DNA of 57,438 bases, from the NCBI GenBank assembly GCA_029251465.1, contig JAQXDI010000084.1, forward strand, positions 1 to 57,438. Direction: 5' to 3'. Below are positions 35,458-44,292 of this stretch, piece by piece (the stretch's first letter is position 1; the number at the start of each line of letters is the position of its first letter). The stretch comes from Ascidiaceihabitans sp. (GTDB taxonomy: Bacteria > Pseudomonadota > Alphaproteobacteria > Rhodobacterales > Rhodobacteraceae). Both the position numbers and the translations under genes were made by a program. The notes beneath the pieces were generated by a model. That model worked only from the letters and a program-made list of their open reading frames with translations. It ran no database searches and was not told where the DNA came from.

Positions 35458-35811
35458 ATGCGTTTGAACGAAGTCACGTACAACGACGCCAAGCCAATCG
35501 AGGGCTACGGCCCCGGCTTTTTCCGCATCGGCGGAGAGGTGTTTCATTCGGCGGTTTTGACCTCCGGCCAAGGCACGTTTGAATGGGGTGGCTACGATGA
35601 CGCGGCAACATTGCTGGCGCTGGCCGGTGATATCGACGTGCTGTTTGTCGGCACCGGCGCGGACGTCGCGCACATCCCGACCGACCTGCGCGATCAGCTC
35701 GAAGAAGCGGGCCTAGGGGTCGAGGCAATGGCATCGCCGGCGGCCGCGCGCACCTATAATGTGTTGCTCAGCGAAGGGCGCCGCATTGCTTTGGCGATGT
35801 TGCCCGTTTAA
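35458..35811 (+). CDS. Mth938-like domain protein
   Basis: The 117-residue protein of the Mth938/NDUFAF3-like superfamily shows PIEGYGPGFFRIGGEVFHSA near residue 13, LFVGTGADVAHIP in the middle and AARTYNVLLSEGRRIALAML at the end. The mitochondrial relative NDUFAF3 helps assemble respiratory complex I; the bacterial role is not established, though it is often found beside secDF or cytochrome biogenesis genes, as here. It begins four bases after the TauE-family stop. Confidence 0.87.
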   Translation: MRLNEVTYNDAKPIEGYGPGFFRIGGEVFHSAVLTSGQGTFEWGGYDDAATLLALAGDIDVLFVGTGADVAHIPTDLRDQLEEAGLGVEAMASPAAARTYNVLLSEGRRIALAMLPV

Positions 35812-35820
35812 CGATTGAGC

Positions 35821-36441
35821 ATGAGTTTGAATGTCACAGACCTAACAATCGCGCGCGGCGGCTTGCCCGTGCTGAACGGTCTGTCGTTTGCGCTGGATCC
35901 CGGTCAGGCGCTAATTTTGCGTGGTCCTAACGGCTCTGGCAAAACGACCCTGCTGCGTACAATCGCGGGTTTGCAGCCAGCACTCAGCGGCACGATTGAC
36001 GCGGGCGAAGATCAGATTGCCTACGCCGCACATTCCGATGGGCTAAAGGCGATGCTGTCGGTGACCGAAAATTTGCAGTTCTGGGCGGATGTGTTTGGGC
36101 AGAACGATATAGAACCGGCATTGCGCGCCTTCGATTTGACCACACTACAAGACCGTCTTGCGGGCACCTTGTCAGCGGGGCAAAAACGGCGACTGGGTCT
36201 GGCACGTTTGTTGGTGACAGGGCGGCCGGTTTGGGTGCTTGATGAACCGACAGTGTCGCTTGATACCGCGTCCGTGGCCTTGTTTGCAGACGCTGTGCGT
36301 GTGCATTTGGGGCAGGGTGGCATGGCCCTGATCGCGACACACATTGATCTTGGTCTGGACGAGGCTGCGATCCTTGACGTCACCCCGTTTGCCGCCAAAC
36401 CCGAGGCCCGTTTCGGGGCCAGCGACGAGGCATTTCTATGA
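35821..36441 (+). CDS. ccmA: Heme ABC exporter ATP-binding protein CcmA
   Basis: The 206-residue ATPase powers release of heme-loaded CcmE from the CcmBCD membrane complex. Walker A is [19 protein letters not shown], the signature is [14 protein letters not shown], Walker B is [12 protein letters not shown], and the H-loop is LIATHIDLG. The ATG at 35821 gives the usual [14 protein letters not shown] start; an in-frame TTG lies two codons upstream. It overlaps ccmB by four bases. Confidence 0.93.
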   Translation: MSLNVTDLTIARGGLPVLNGLSFALDPGQALILRGPNGSGKTTLLRTIAGLQPALSGTIDAGEDQIAYAAHSDGLKAMLSVTENLQFWADVFGQNDIEPALRAFDLTTLQDRLAGTLSAGQKRRLGLARLLVTGRPVWVLDEPTVSLDTASVALFADAVRVHLGQGGMALIATHIDLGLDEAAILDVTPFAAKPEARFGASDEAFL

Positions 36442-37094
36442 ATGCTCTGCTGATCCGTGATCTGCGCCTTGCGGTGCGCGCAGGCGGCGGCCTTGGCCTT
36501 GGGCTTGCGTTTTTCCTGATCGTCGCCGTGCTGGTGCCGTTTGCGGTTGGGGCCAACACAGACCTGTTGTCACGCATCGCGCCGGGCGTTTTGTGGATCG
36601 GCGCGTTGCTCGCGTGCCTCTTGTCTCTCGATCGCATCCTTGCCCTCGATTTCGAGGACGGGACCCTTGATTTGCTGGCCACAGCGCCGGTGCCGCTTGA
36701 GGCCGCGCTGAGCATCAAAGCCCTCGCGCATTGGATCACAACGGGCCTGCCTCTGGTCCTCGCCGCCCCGATCTTGGGCGTATTAATGAGCCTGCCACCC
36801 CAAGGTTACCTATGGCTCGTTGTCTCGCTTTTGCTCGGAACGCCAGCACTGTCCGTCATCGGAACCTTTGGCGCGGCCCTCACTGTCGGCATCAAACGCG
36901 GCGGTTTGCTGTTGTCGTTGCTGGTTCTGCCGCTGTACGCGCCGACGCTGATTTTCGGGGCCGAAGCAGCGCGACGCGGTGCTGCAGGGGCGGATGTCAG
37001 CACGCCGATGCTGTTGATGGCGGGCATTTCCGCCGGGGTCATCGCATTGATGCCATTTGCCAGTGCTGCTGCCTTGCGGATAAACTTGCGATGA
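36438..37094 (+). CDS. ccmB: Heme exporter protein CcmB
   Basis: The 218-residue inner-membrane permease has six helices and partners CcmA and CcmC. The start [18 protein letters not shown] and the conserved block [20 protein letters not shown] identify it, and [20 protein letters not shown] leads into [12 protein letters not shown]. Its ATG overlaps the ccmA stop by four bases. A 93-base gap with no recognisable gene or terminator separates it from ccmC. Confidence 0.93.
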   Translation: MNALLIRDLRLAVRAGGGLGLGLAFFLIVAVLVPFAVGANTDLLSRIAPGVLWIGALLACLLSLDRILALDFEDGTLDLLATAPVPLEAALSIKALAHWITTGLPLVLAAPILGVLMSLPPQGYLWLVVSLLLGTPALSVIGTFGAALTVGIKRGGLLLSLLVLPLYAPTLIFGAEAARRGAAGADVSTPMLLMAGISAGVIALMPFASAAALRINLR

Positions 37095-37187
37095 GCTGTG
37101 AACACGTTGACGTGGGCCTGCCAAGATGCCGGTTGAGCAGCGCGGCTCAACGCATTACTGATCTATAAACCGCATTAAGGAACCTAA

Positions 37188-37922
37188 ATGTCTCTTTGGG
37201 AATACGCCAATCCAGTCAAATTTTTGCGGCTCAGCGAGCGGGTGTTGCCAGTGCTTTGGGTATTGGCCGCGGCCAGCGTCGGCACCGGGCTGATCTGGGG
37301 GTTTTTCTTTACGCCGGACGAAAGGCTGCAAGGGTCCACGGTCAAAATCCTGTTCCTGCACGTGCCGGCCGCGTTGATGGCCATTAATGCGTGGTTCATG
37401 ATGTTGGTGGCCTCACTGATCTGGTTGATCCGGCGGCATCACGTTAGCGCCTTGGCCGCCAAATCCGCAGCACCAGTCGGCGTCGTTTTTACGCTGATCG
37501 CGCTGGTGACTGGGGCAATTTGGGGGCAACCGATTTGGGGCACTTGGTGGGTTTGGGACCCGAGATTGACCTCGTTCCTGATCCTGTTTTTGTTCTACCT
37601 TGGCTACATCGCCCTGTGGGAAGCGATCGAGGATCCGGATACAGCCGCCGATCTCACATCGGTTTTGTGCCTTGTCGGATCAGTGTTCGCAGTGCTGTCA
37701 CGCTACGCTGTTCAGTTCTGGAACCAAGGCTTGCACCAAGGCACGTCCGTCCCCGTCGCGACAGGCGAGCGCAGCGTGGCTGACGTCTTTTGGCAACCGC
37801 TGCTGATTTCGATGATCGGCTTTGGCTTACTTTTTTTGGCCTTGGTTTTGTACCGCACAGGCACCGAAATTCGCATCCGGCGCACGGCTGCATTGCTGGC
37901 CCGAACAGGAGCACGCGGATGA
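37188..37922 (+). CDS. ccmC: Heme transporter CcmC
   Basis: The 244-residue protein of the heme-handling family has six helices and loads heme onto CcmE. The tryptophan-rich WWD motif is GQPIWGTWWVWDPRLTS near residue 110. Conserved histidines occur in LFLHVPAALMAINAW and in the FWNQGLHQGTSV loop, which supply axial ligands. AAGGAACC precedes the ATG. It overlaps ccmD by four bases. Confidence 0.94.
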   Translation: MSLWEYANPVKFLRLSERVLPVLWVLAAASVGTGLIWGFFFTPDERLQGSTVKILFLHVPAALMAINAWFMMLVASLIWLIRRHHVSALAAKSAAPVGVVFTLIALVTGAIWGQPIWGTWWVWDPRLTSFLILFLFYLGYIALWEAIEDPDTAADLTSVLCLVGSVFAVLSRYAVQFWNQGLHQGTSVPVATGERSVADVFWQPLLISMIGFGLLFLALVLYRTGTEIRIRRTAALLARTGARG

Positions 37923-38068
37923 TACCTGAACTTGGAAAATATGCGGGCACCGTGTTATGGGCTTACGGCGCGTCCCTCGCGTTGCTTGGCGTTCTGGTCT
38001 TTGTGACCCTGCGCACAGGGCGCAAAGTGCGGCGCGCAATGGAAAAAGTGGAAAATCGGAATGGCTAA
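37919..38068 (+). CDS. ccmD: Heme exporter protein CcmD
   Basis: This small 49-residue protein has one membrane helix (LWAYGASLALLGVLVFVTL) and a basic C-terminus (RTGRKVRRAMEKVENRNG). It matches CcmD in size and place: overlapping the ccmC stop by four bases and the ccmG start by eight. CcmD is needed for release of holo-CcmE from the CcmABC complex. Confidence 0.9.
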   Translation: MIPELGKYAGTVLWAYGASLALLGVLVFVTLRTGRKVRRAMEKVENRNG

Positions 38069-38600
38069 AATTTCGCCCCTAATGCTGGCCCCACCGCTGA
38101 TCTTTGCAGGGTTTGTAGCGATGGCTGCTGTTGGCATGTTCCGCGACAATCCCAACGATCTGGAAAGCACGCGCACAGGCCAACAGGCCCCTGCAATTAC
38201 AACCGAAACCTTGCCCGGTTTCAATGCCGTCAGCCCAGAGGACTTGGCCAGCGGTGACATCACGCTGGTGAATTTCTGGGCCAGTTGGTGCCCGCCGTGC
38301 CGCGCAGAACACCCCAAATTGCTAGAAATGCAGGCTGCTGGCGTTCCGATCATCGGCGTGAACTTTAAAGATACTGCCCGCGATGCAACGCGCTACTTGG
38401 ACGTTGATGGCAATCCATTTGCTGCCATTGGTTTCGATCCCAAAGGGCGCACTGCCATCGACTGGGGCGTGACCGCACCGCCGGAAACGTTCATCCTGGA
38501 TGGCAACGGCAAAGTACTGTTTCGCTTTGCAGGCCCACTGATTGGCAGCGACTATGAAAACCGGTTTTTGCCAGAATTAACAAAAGTGCTGTCTGACTAA
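38061..38600 (+). CDS. ccmG: Thiol:disulfide interchange protein CcmG/DsbE
   Basis: The 179-residue membrane-anchored periplasmic thioredoxin has an N-terminal helix at about 8-27 and the active site VNFWASWCPPCRAEHPKL. The conserved cis-proline region is VTAPPETFILDGNG. It reduces apocytochrome c cysteines before heme attachment. It is the last gene of the ccm run here; ccmE, ccmF and ccmH must lie elsewhere. It is convergent with the amidohydrolase gene, with only 18 bases between the two stops and no obvious hairpin. Confidence 0.94.
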   Translation: MAKISPLMLAPPLIFAGFVAMAAVGMFRDNPNDLESTRTGQQAPAITTETLPGFNAVSPEDLASGDITLVNFWASWCPPCRAEHPKLLEMQAAGVPIIGVNFKDTARDATRYLDVDGNPFAAIGFDPKGRTAIDWGVTAPPETFILDGNGKVLFRFAGPLIGSDYENRFLPELTKVLSD

Positions 38601-38618
38601 GCACCCAAATCAGGCGCC

Positions 38619-40217
38619 CTAACCAGCAAATTCGCGCAGAACCTGACCGGCATTGACCGGCGTGCGTTCGCCGTCGCGCATGGACAAGCGACCATTTACC
38701 AAGACATGGGCCACGCCCGAGGCGTAACGGCGCGGGTGGCGTGCGGTGGCGTTGCTGGCTTTGTCAAAAACACAGATGTCGGCGTAATATCCTGCCTTCA
38801 GCGACCCGCGTTGCTTTATGCCCAAACGGGCTGCGGGAATTGAGGTGATTTTGCGCAAGGCTTCGCCCAAACTCAGCACATTGCGATCCCGAACATAGTA
38901 TTGAAGGAAACGGGCAGCCCAACCATATCCGCTCAGCGATCCGATGTGGTCTTTGAGAATCCCTTCGTTGGCGATGGCAACGGTGTCCGAAATGACCGCG
39001 CATTCGGGTTGCTGCATGCACAGGTCGACATCAGAATCCTGAAAGGATTTCGACGACCACATGCAGGCCATCAGATGGTTGCCTTCCTCCAGCAAAATAT
39101 GGAGCAACGCGTCGTAGGGGTGGCAATTGCGCATCCGTCCGATTTCGGCAAAATCCATGCCGACGATGTCTTTGTTGTGCGTCGCGTTCAGCAACACGAT
39201 GTCGCTCCATTTTTCGGCCTTTACGATCAACCACATCGGTTGCGGGTTGGCTTTGATCTTTTCGCGCATCTCGGGGTTGGCGAGGCGCTTTAGCACATCT
39301 TCGACACCGCCCGCTTGGGCCCATTTGGGCAGGATCGCGGCCATCAGCGTGTGGTTCCAGTCATGCGGGATGACGTCAAATGCGATGTCACAATCGTAAC
39401 GCCGCGCAAGGTCGATCATTTCCAGCGTGTGTTCCATCGCGTGGCTGGGGGCGCCGTATTTCGGCTGGATATGAGAGATTTGCAGCTTGGCCCCCGACTG
39501 GCGCGCGGTGGCAATCGCTTCGGCAAATCCAAGATCATACTGGGTGTCGCGGTTGCGCACGTGGGTCGCATACAGACGGCCCCATTTGGCGGCGACTTCG
39601 CACATCGGCACCAGATGTTCGGGGGCGGCCAAACTGCCGGGAAAATACTCAAGCCCCGAGGAAAACCCACCAGCGCCTTCATCCATGCAACGATCAACAA
39701 GGCGGGCCATGTCCTCGACTTCTTCGGGTTCGCCCGCCCGCAAATCACCCCCCAAAATGGCGCGGTGGATGGTGCCGTGGCCGACAAAGGCCATCACATT
39801 CACGCCCAGGTCGATATCATCCAGAACATCAAGATATTCGCCAAAACCGTGCCAGTTTGCGTGTTTTGCATCATCGGTGTGCCAGGGTGCGACCATGCGG
39901 ATCGCGTCGTGTGACACCACAGGGGCGCAGGAAATGCCGCATTGGCCGATGACTTCGGTTGTTATGCCTTGGTGGACCTGACTTTCTGCGCGCCCATCCG
40001 CAATCAGCGTGAAATCGGAATGGGTGTGCATGTCTACAAAGCCGGGGGCGACGGTCAGGCCTGACACATCGATGACCTCTGCGGCGCTGGTCAGCTCAAG
40101 TTCACCGGGGGCCGCGATGGCCGCGATCTTGTCGTCTTTGATCGCAACATCCCCTACAAAACTGGTGGTTGCGACGCCGTCGAATATTTCGCCACCCTTG
40201 AGGATCAGGTCGAACAT
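38619..40217 (-). CDS. N-acyl-D-amino-acid deacylase (D-aminoacylase family amidohydrolase)
   Basis: The 532-residue cytoplasmic metal-dependent hydrolase has FVDMHTHSDFTL near residue 60 with the HxH metal ligands. It also has VIGQCGISCAPVV, the loop with the family cysteine, then GRLYATHVRNRDTQYDL, KLQISHIQPKYGAP, and a C-terminal beta-sandwich with KAGYYADICVFD. The closest characterised family hydrolyses N-acyl-D-amino acids to D-amino acids, but substrate cannot be assigned with certainty. It lies at the end of a unit behind dctP-dctQ-dctM, 12 bases after dctM, which suggests that it acts on the imported compound. Confidence 0.85.
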   Translation of the reverse strand: MFDLILKGGEIFDGVATTSFVGDVAIKDDKIAAIAAPGELELTSAAEVIDVSGLTVAPGFVDMHTHSDFTLIADGRAESQVHQGITTEVIGQCGISCAPVVSHDAIRMVAPWHTDDAKHANWHGFGEYLDVLDDIDLGVNVMAFVGHGTIHRAILGGDLRAGEPEEVEDMARLVDRCMDEGAGGFSSGLEYFPGSLAAPEHLVPMCEVAAKWGRLYATHVRNRDTQYDLGFAEAIATARQSGAKLQISHIQPKYGAPSHAMEHTLEMIDLARRYDCDIAFDVIPHDWNHTLMAAILPKWAQAGGVEDVLKRLANPEMREKIKANPQPMWLIVKAEKWSDIVLLNATHNKDIVGMDFAEIGRMRNCHPYDALLHILLEEGNHLMACMWSSKSFQDSDVDLCMQQPECAVISDTVAIANEGILKDHIGSLSGYGWAARFLQYYVRDRNVLSLGEALRKITSIPAARLGIKQRGSLKAGYYADICVFDKASNATARHPRRYASGVAHVLVNGRLSMRDGERTPVNAGQVLREFAG

Positions 40218-40229
40218 CTGTGAGCACTC

Positions 40230-41519
40230 CTAGAGGGCCGGGCCATAGAGCCAGTTGGGTAGGAAGGTCGCGATCTCGGGGAAGGTGATCAGGATCATTA
40301 GCCCCACGATGAAGGCGACAATAAAGGGCAAAACAGCCACTGAGATTCGCTCAATCGAGATGCCCGATATGCGCGCTGCCACCGTCAGATTTGCGCCAAG
40401 CGGCGGCGTCAGGAAGCCGATTTCGCAGGTGATCACCGTAAAGATGCCAAACATCACCGGATCAACGCCCAAGGACAGGGCCAACGGCAGGAACACAGCC
40501 GTGAACAAGACGATCTGCGCCAGCGATTCCATGAAGGTGCCGATAAAGATGTAAAAGACGCCAATCAACAGCAGCACCAACACTTTGTTTTCCGTGATCG
40601 AGGTGATGCCGTCTTGCACGGCACTGGGCACGTCATAAAACGCGGTAAGTTGACCAAAGGCCAATGTTGGTGTCAGCAAGATCAGGATGCCCGTCAGCAA
40701 AGCGGTAAAGCGCAGCGAGTCGATGACTTTTTGCACGGTCAATTCGCGGTAGATGAACATGCCGACAAAAAGGGAATAAAACACCGCAACACCAGCGGCT
40801 TCGGTTGGCGTAAAGGCACCACCGTAGATGCCGCCAAGGATCAGCACGGGTGCGCCGATGGACCATTTGCCATCCCATGCCGCCTTGAGGAACGGACCCC
40901 ATGAAAACGCCGCGCCATTGCCGCCATATCCGCGTCGGCGCGAAATGATGTAGGTGGTGATCATCAGCAAAAGCGTCACCATGAAGCCCGGGATGACGCC
41001 GGCCAGAAATAGCCTTGGGATCGATGTTTCAGACACTAAACCGTAAATGATCAGCAAGTTAGAGGGTGGGATCAGGCTGCCTAGGGCACCGGCACTGGCG
41101 GTGATGGCGGCGGCAAACGGCACGTCATAGCCTTCGCGTTTCATTGCGGGCACCGTGACGGACCCGATGGCCGCCGTTGTCGCAGGGCCAGAGCCGGAAA
41201 GCGCTGCAAATAGCATACAGGCAAAGACTGTCACCAAGCCCATCGAGCCGCGATAGGCCCCCACAAGATTGGTCGCGATGGCGATCATCCGGTTGGCCAT
41301 GCCGCCGACCTCCATCAATCGACCGGCCAGCACAAACAACGGGATGGTCAGCAGCGGAAACGGGGTCAGGCTGCCATAGCCGGTCTGGGCCAGCAGCGTG
41401 TAGGGAATATCAATCAGATAAAGCGCAATGGCCGTGGTCAGGCCAACGGCGACAAACAGCGGAATGCCCATGACGGTAAAAACCACAAAGACAATGGCGA
41501 GGATCAGAAGGGGGCTCAT
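40230..41519 (-). CDS. dctM: TRAP transporter large permease (DctM family)
   Basis: The 429-residue inner-membrane protein has about twelve helices and forms the sodium-coupled translocation pathway of a TRAP importer. Family segments include GIPLFVAVGLTTAIALYLID, FPLLTIPLFVLAGRLMEVGG, LSGSGPATTAAIGSVTVPAM and PTEAAGVAVFYSLFVG. It overlaps the dctQ stop by four bases. Confidence 0.93.
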   Translation of the reverse strand: MSPLLILAIVFVVFTVMGIPLFVAVGLTTAIALYLIDIPYTLLAQTGYGSLTPFPLLTIPLFVLAGRLMEVGGMANRMIAIATNLVGAYRGSMGLVTVFACMLFAALSGSGPATTAAIGSVTVPAMKREGYDVPFAAAITASAGALGSLIPPSNLLIIYGLVSETSIPRLFLAGVIPGFMVTLLLMITTYIISRRRGYGGNGAAFSWGPFLKAAWDGKWSIGAPVLILGGIYGGAFTPTEAAGVAVFYSLFVGMFIYRELTVQKVIDSLRFTALLTGILILLTPTLAFGQLTAFYDVPSAVQDGITSITENKVLVLLLIGVFYIFIGTFMESLAQIVLFTAVFLPLALSLGVDPVMFGIFTVITCEIGFLTPPLGANLTVAARISGISIERISVAVLPFIVAFIVGLMILITFPEIATFLPNWLYGPAL

Positions 41520-42055
41520 AGGTGGGCCTCGATGTCGTCAAGGAGCGCGTCGCCGGTTTCCTCTAGCATGCCGGGCAGGCCCTTGGCCCCGTCGCGCCAC
41601 CAGTGTGCATAGGTTTGAATGAGGCGCAGCAACATCAGCGTATACCCGATAACGAGAATGGATTGGGGGTAGAATTGATCAATGCCAAGGCTGGGGCTGC
41701 GGGTGGTGTATTTCCACAAAACCTCCAGATATTCCCAGCTGACGCGGATCATGAACAAACAAATGAACGCCCAAAACCCGTCCGCGATAAAGATCACAAA
41801 GCGACCCATGCGCGGAGGCAATGACTGCACAGCCACCAGAATACGAATGTGAAACCGCTCGCGCGCACACAGCGATGCGCCTGTGTAGACCGCCCAAACC
41901 ATCGCGATAGAGGAGGCTTCTTCGGTCCAATGCAGGGCAATTTCAAAGACGTATCGCGCGACAACTTGGGCAAAGACCGCAACGGCGATCACAACAAGGC
42001 AGCTACAGCAGATCAACTCTTCTATGTGTCGCTCTAGCCATTTGAGTAGTCTCAT
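41516..42055 (-). CDS. dctQ: TRAP transporter small permease (DctQ family)
   Basis: The 179-residue protein has four helices, a basic N-terminus (MRLLKWLERHIEELICC) and the family region EEASSIAMVWAVYTGASLCA with RERFHIRI. It pairs with the large permease. It overlaps dctM by four bases. A terminator-like hairpin lies between dctP and this gene. Confidence 0.9.
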   Translation of the reverse strand: MRLLKWLERHIEELICCSCLVVIAVAVFAQVVARYVFEIALHWTEEASSIAMVWAVYTGASLCARERFHIRILVAVQSLPPRMGRFVIFIADGFWAFICLFMIRVSWEYLEVLWKYTTRSPSLGIDQFYPQSILVIGYTLMLLRLIQTYAHWWRDGAKGLPGMLEETGDALLDDIEAHL

Positions 42056-42087
42056 CGCCGTTCCCCTGAAGTTGCTGATCTGGCGTG

Positions 42088-42113
42088 AAAAAGGGGGCTG
42101 AATGCCCCCCTTT
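42088..42113 (-). terminator. Intrinsic-terminator-like hairpin between dctP and dctQ
   Basis: On the minus strand, AAAGGGGGGC pairs with GCCCCC across a short loop (ATTCA), and TTTTT follows. It stands after the dctP stop and before dctQ, so transcripts may end here part of the time, giving more binding protein than permease. That is common in binding-protein transport operons. Confidence 0.7.
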
Positions 42114-42127
42114 GGGTCGTGGGCGGC

Positions 42128-43126
42128 TTATTCAGCTGCGGCTTGGATTTGCTGGACCAGATCCACAAAATCAGCGCCTCGTTTGGCGGCGAATTCATCC
42201 TGGACGGTCTTGGCTGCGGTGATGAAATCCGTCAGGTCAGGGCGGGTCATCTTCATGCCGCCTTCATTTGCCAACCACGTGCGCACTTCTTCGGTCTCGG
42301 TCAGCACCTGTGCGCGCATCTCGATCCCAGCATCCGTGGCGGCACGCTGGATTTGCTCGCGCTGCTCATCGCTCAGCTTTTTCATGAACGCGTCAGAGGC
42401 GAACAAGGGGGCCATGGCGACAAAATGTTCGAGGATGACCAAGTGGGGTTCGAATTCGTAGAACTTCATGTCTTTGATGAACGAGGTGCCGTTGTCACCA
42501 CCGTCCAACGTGCCGGTCTGCAGGGCGGTCGGCGTTTCGGACCATGCCAGCGGCACGGGGTTTGCGCCAAAGGCCGCGAATGTGGCAAGCATCACGTCGT
42601 TCTTGGGGACGCGGATTTTCAAACCCTGCATGTCAGCCATCGTGTTGACCGGACGCACCGAGTTGTAGAAATCGCGGTACAAGGCCGGACCAAAGGACAG
42701 CAAATGGACGCTGGTGTCAGCTTGCAGCTTTTGCTTCATGAAATCGCCGACAGGACCATCGACAACACGTTGCAGGTGCTCTCCGTTCTGGAACACGTAA
42801 GGCAGGACAGTCACATCCATCAGCGGCCAATGGGGTGAAACGTTGTTCCCGGTGATAAAAAAGCCATAAACGGTGCCCAGCTGCATGGCCTTAAAGGCCT
42901 CGTCTTCGCTAGAGATTTGATTGCAGCAGCGCAGTTTTACATCGATCGAACCGCCGGTGTATTCCTCGGCCTTGGCCTCGAAAATCTTGCCGAAACGACC
43001 ATAAAGCGACTCTTCTGGCGCGCCGAATCCGACGTTCATTGTCAGGTCAGCCGCCAGTGCACCTGAAGCCGAAACTGCCAAGGCAATCAAAGAGGTAGTG
43101 ACAGATTTTATTCCGAAATTTTTCAT
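42128..43126 (-). CDS. dctP: TRAP transporter substrate-binding protein (DctP family)
   Basis: The 332-residue periplasmic protein has a signal peptide (MKNFGIKSVTTSLIALAVSA, cleavage expected after GALAA). The conserved substrate-contact block is MQGLKIRVPKNDVMLATFAA, where Arg usually binds a carboxylate. PTALQTGTLDGGDNG follows. The mature part begins LTMNVGFGAPEESLYGRFG and has an unusual Cys-Cys pair (LRCCNQIS). It is the first gene of the unit, transcribed away from the LysR gene. Confidence 0.93.
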   Translation of the reverse strand: MKNFGIKSVTTSLIALAVSASGALAADLTMNVGFGAPEESLYGRFGKIFEAKAEEYTGGSIDVKLRCCNQISSEDEAFKAMQLGTVYGFFITGNNVSPHWPLMDVTVLPYVFQNGEHLQRVVDGPVGDFMKQKLQADTSVHLLSFGPALYRDFYNSVRPVNTMADMQGLKIRVPKNDVMLATFAAFGANPVPLAWSETPTALQTGTLDGGDNGTSFIKDMKFYEFEPHLVILEHFVAMAPLFASDAFMKKLSDEQREQIQRAATDAGIEMRAQVLTETEEVRTWLANEGGMKMTRPDLTDFITAAKTVQDEFAAKRGADFVDLVQQIQAAAE

Positions 43127-43225
43127 CTTTTTCTCCGAGTTGGGTTACGTTTTTTCTTAAGCTTGGCATATGAAATTCATCAAGTATAATATCAAAAAGG
43201 CCATCTTTGATAACATTGAGGCATC

Positions 43226-44116
43226 ATGAGTATTGATCTACGCCATCTGCGATGCTTCGTTGCGGTTGCAGAAGAATTGCATTTTAGACGTGCGGCCGAA
43301 CGTCTTGGCATCGCCCAACCGGCCCTCAGCCGGACCATTTTCAATCTTGAAAAGGAGCTGGGTGTCACGCTTTTGGAGCGGACAAATCGCATCGTCGATA
43401 TCACCACCACAGGCAAAACTTTTCTCGAGGGATGTTACCGTGTTTTGAACCGCATGGAGCGCACCATTGAGAACACGAAACGGGTCCATGAAGGAAAAAT
43501 TGGATCTTTGAGGATTGGGTACACTGAAAATGCGATTAGCGGATGTGTTCCGGAAATACTAAAGTCTTTTCAAGATCTTCAGCCTGATATCGACCTGCAG
43601 CTACATCACAGCGTGACCGCGGTTCAGCTAAAAAACCTAGAGGACAAGGAGCTCGACATCGGGTTTGTCACCGGTGCGATCAACCGTAAAAATTTCGAAA
43701 CCCGGTTGGTGCAATCTGAGACATTTGTCTGTGTTGTCTACAAGGGGCATGCCTTGGCGCGCAGGAAAAATGTGCGCTTGAGCGAGCTGGCCGATGAAGA
43801 CATCATTCACGGCACATCGACCGAATGGGAGTACTTCTTTTCCTATCTGATCCCGCTCTGCAGGAAGTCTGGGTTTGAGCCAAAGATCGTCCAAGAAGGT
43901 CTCAACACGGCAGCAATTCTTGGCCTTGTGTCTTGTGGCATGGGGATAACGATTTTGACGGATTGTGTGCGCAATCTGGTGGGTGCGAACCTTGTTGTTA
44001 TCCCGCTAGAACAAACCTCTGAGCGGCTTGAAACAGTGGCGATTTGGAAGACAGACACAACCGACGGGGCCAAAGAACGCTTTTTGAAATTTCTGGAGCT
44101 GCGCGGGAAACCGTAA
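43226..44116 (+). CDS. LysR-family transcriptional regulator
   Basis: The 296-residue protein has an N-terminal winged HTH (DLRHLRCFVAVAEELHFRRA, then AERLGIAQPALSRTIFNLEK) and a two-lobed substrate domain (SLRIGYTENAISGCVPEILK onward). It is divergent from dctP with a 99-base AT-rich gap, the classic place for a LysR operator, so it most likely controls the dctPQM-amidohydrolase unit. The effector is probably the transported compound or its product, which is inference. Confidence 0.92.
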   Translation: MSIDLRHLRCFVAVAEELHFRRAAERLGIAQPALSRTIFNLEKELGVTLLERTNRIVDITTTGKTFLEGCYRVLNRMERTIENTKRVHEGKIGSLRIGYTENAISGCVPEILKSFQDLQPDIDLQLHHSVTAVQLKNLEDKELDIGFVTGAINRKNFETRLVQSETFVCVVYKGHALARRKNVRLSELADEDIIHGTSTEWEYFFSYLIPLCRKSGFEPKIVQEGLNTAAILGLVSCGMGITILTDCVRNLVGANLVVIPLEQTSERLETVAIWKTDTTDGAKERFLKFLELRGKP

Positions 44117-44242
44117 GTTGCGTTCAGCAAGCGCCGAGTGCCAGTCCTAAGCGGCAAGTGCCCGCAACGGTCGCAAGCAGTGAAGGCGTGTAGCGTAGCA
44201 ATCAAAGGTATTGGCCAAAATCTGAGCGGACATTCTTACACA

Positions 44243-44275
44243 AAAAAGGCCCCGCAGTTTCCCGCGAGGCCTTTT
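44243..44275. terminator. Bidirectional intrinsic terminator between the LysR gene and acnA
   Basis: AAAAGGCCCCGC pairs with GCGAGGCCTTTT with a single mismatch and an eight-base loop. The A-run on one side and T-run on the other allow termination in both directions, serving the convergent LysR gene and acnA. Confidence 0.85.
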
Positions 44276-44292
44276 GTCATTTGAAACGCGAT

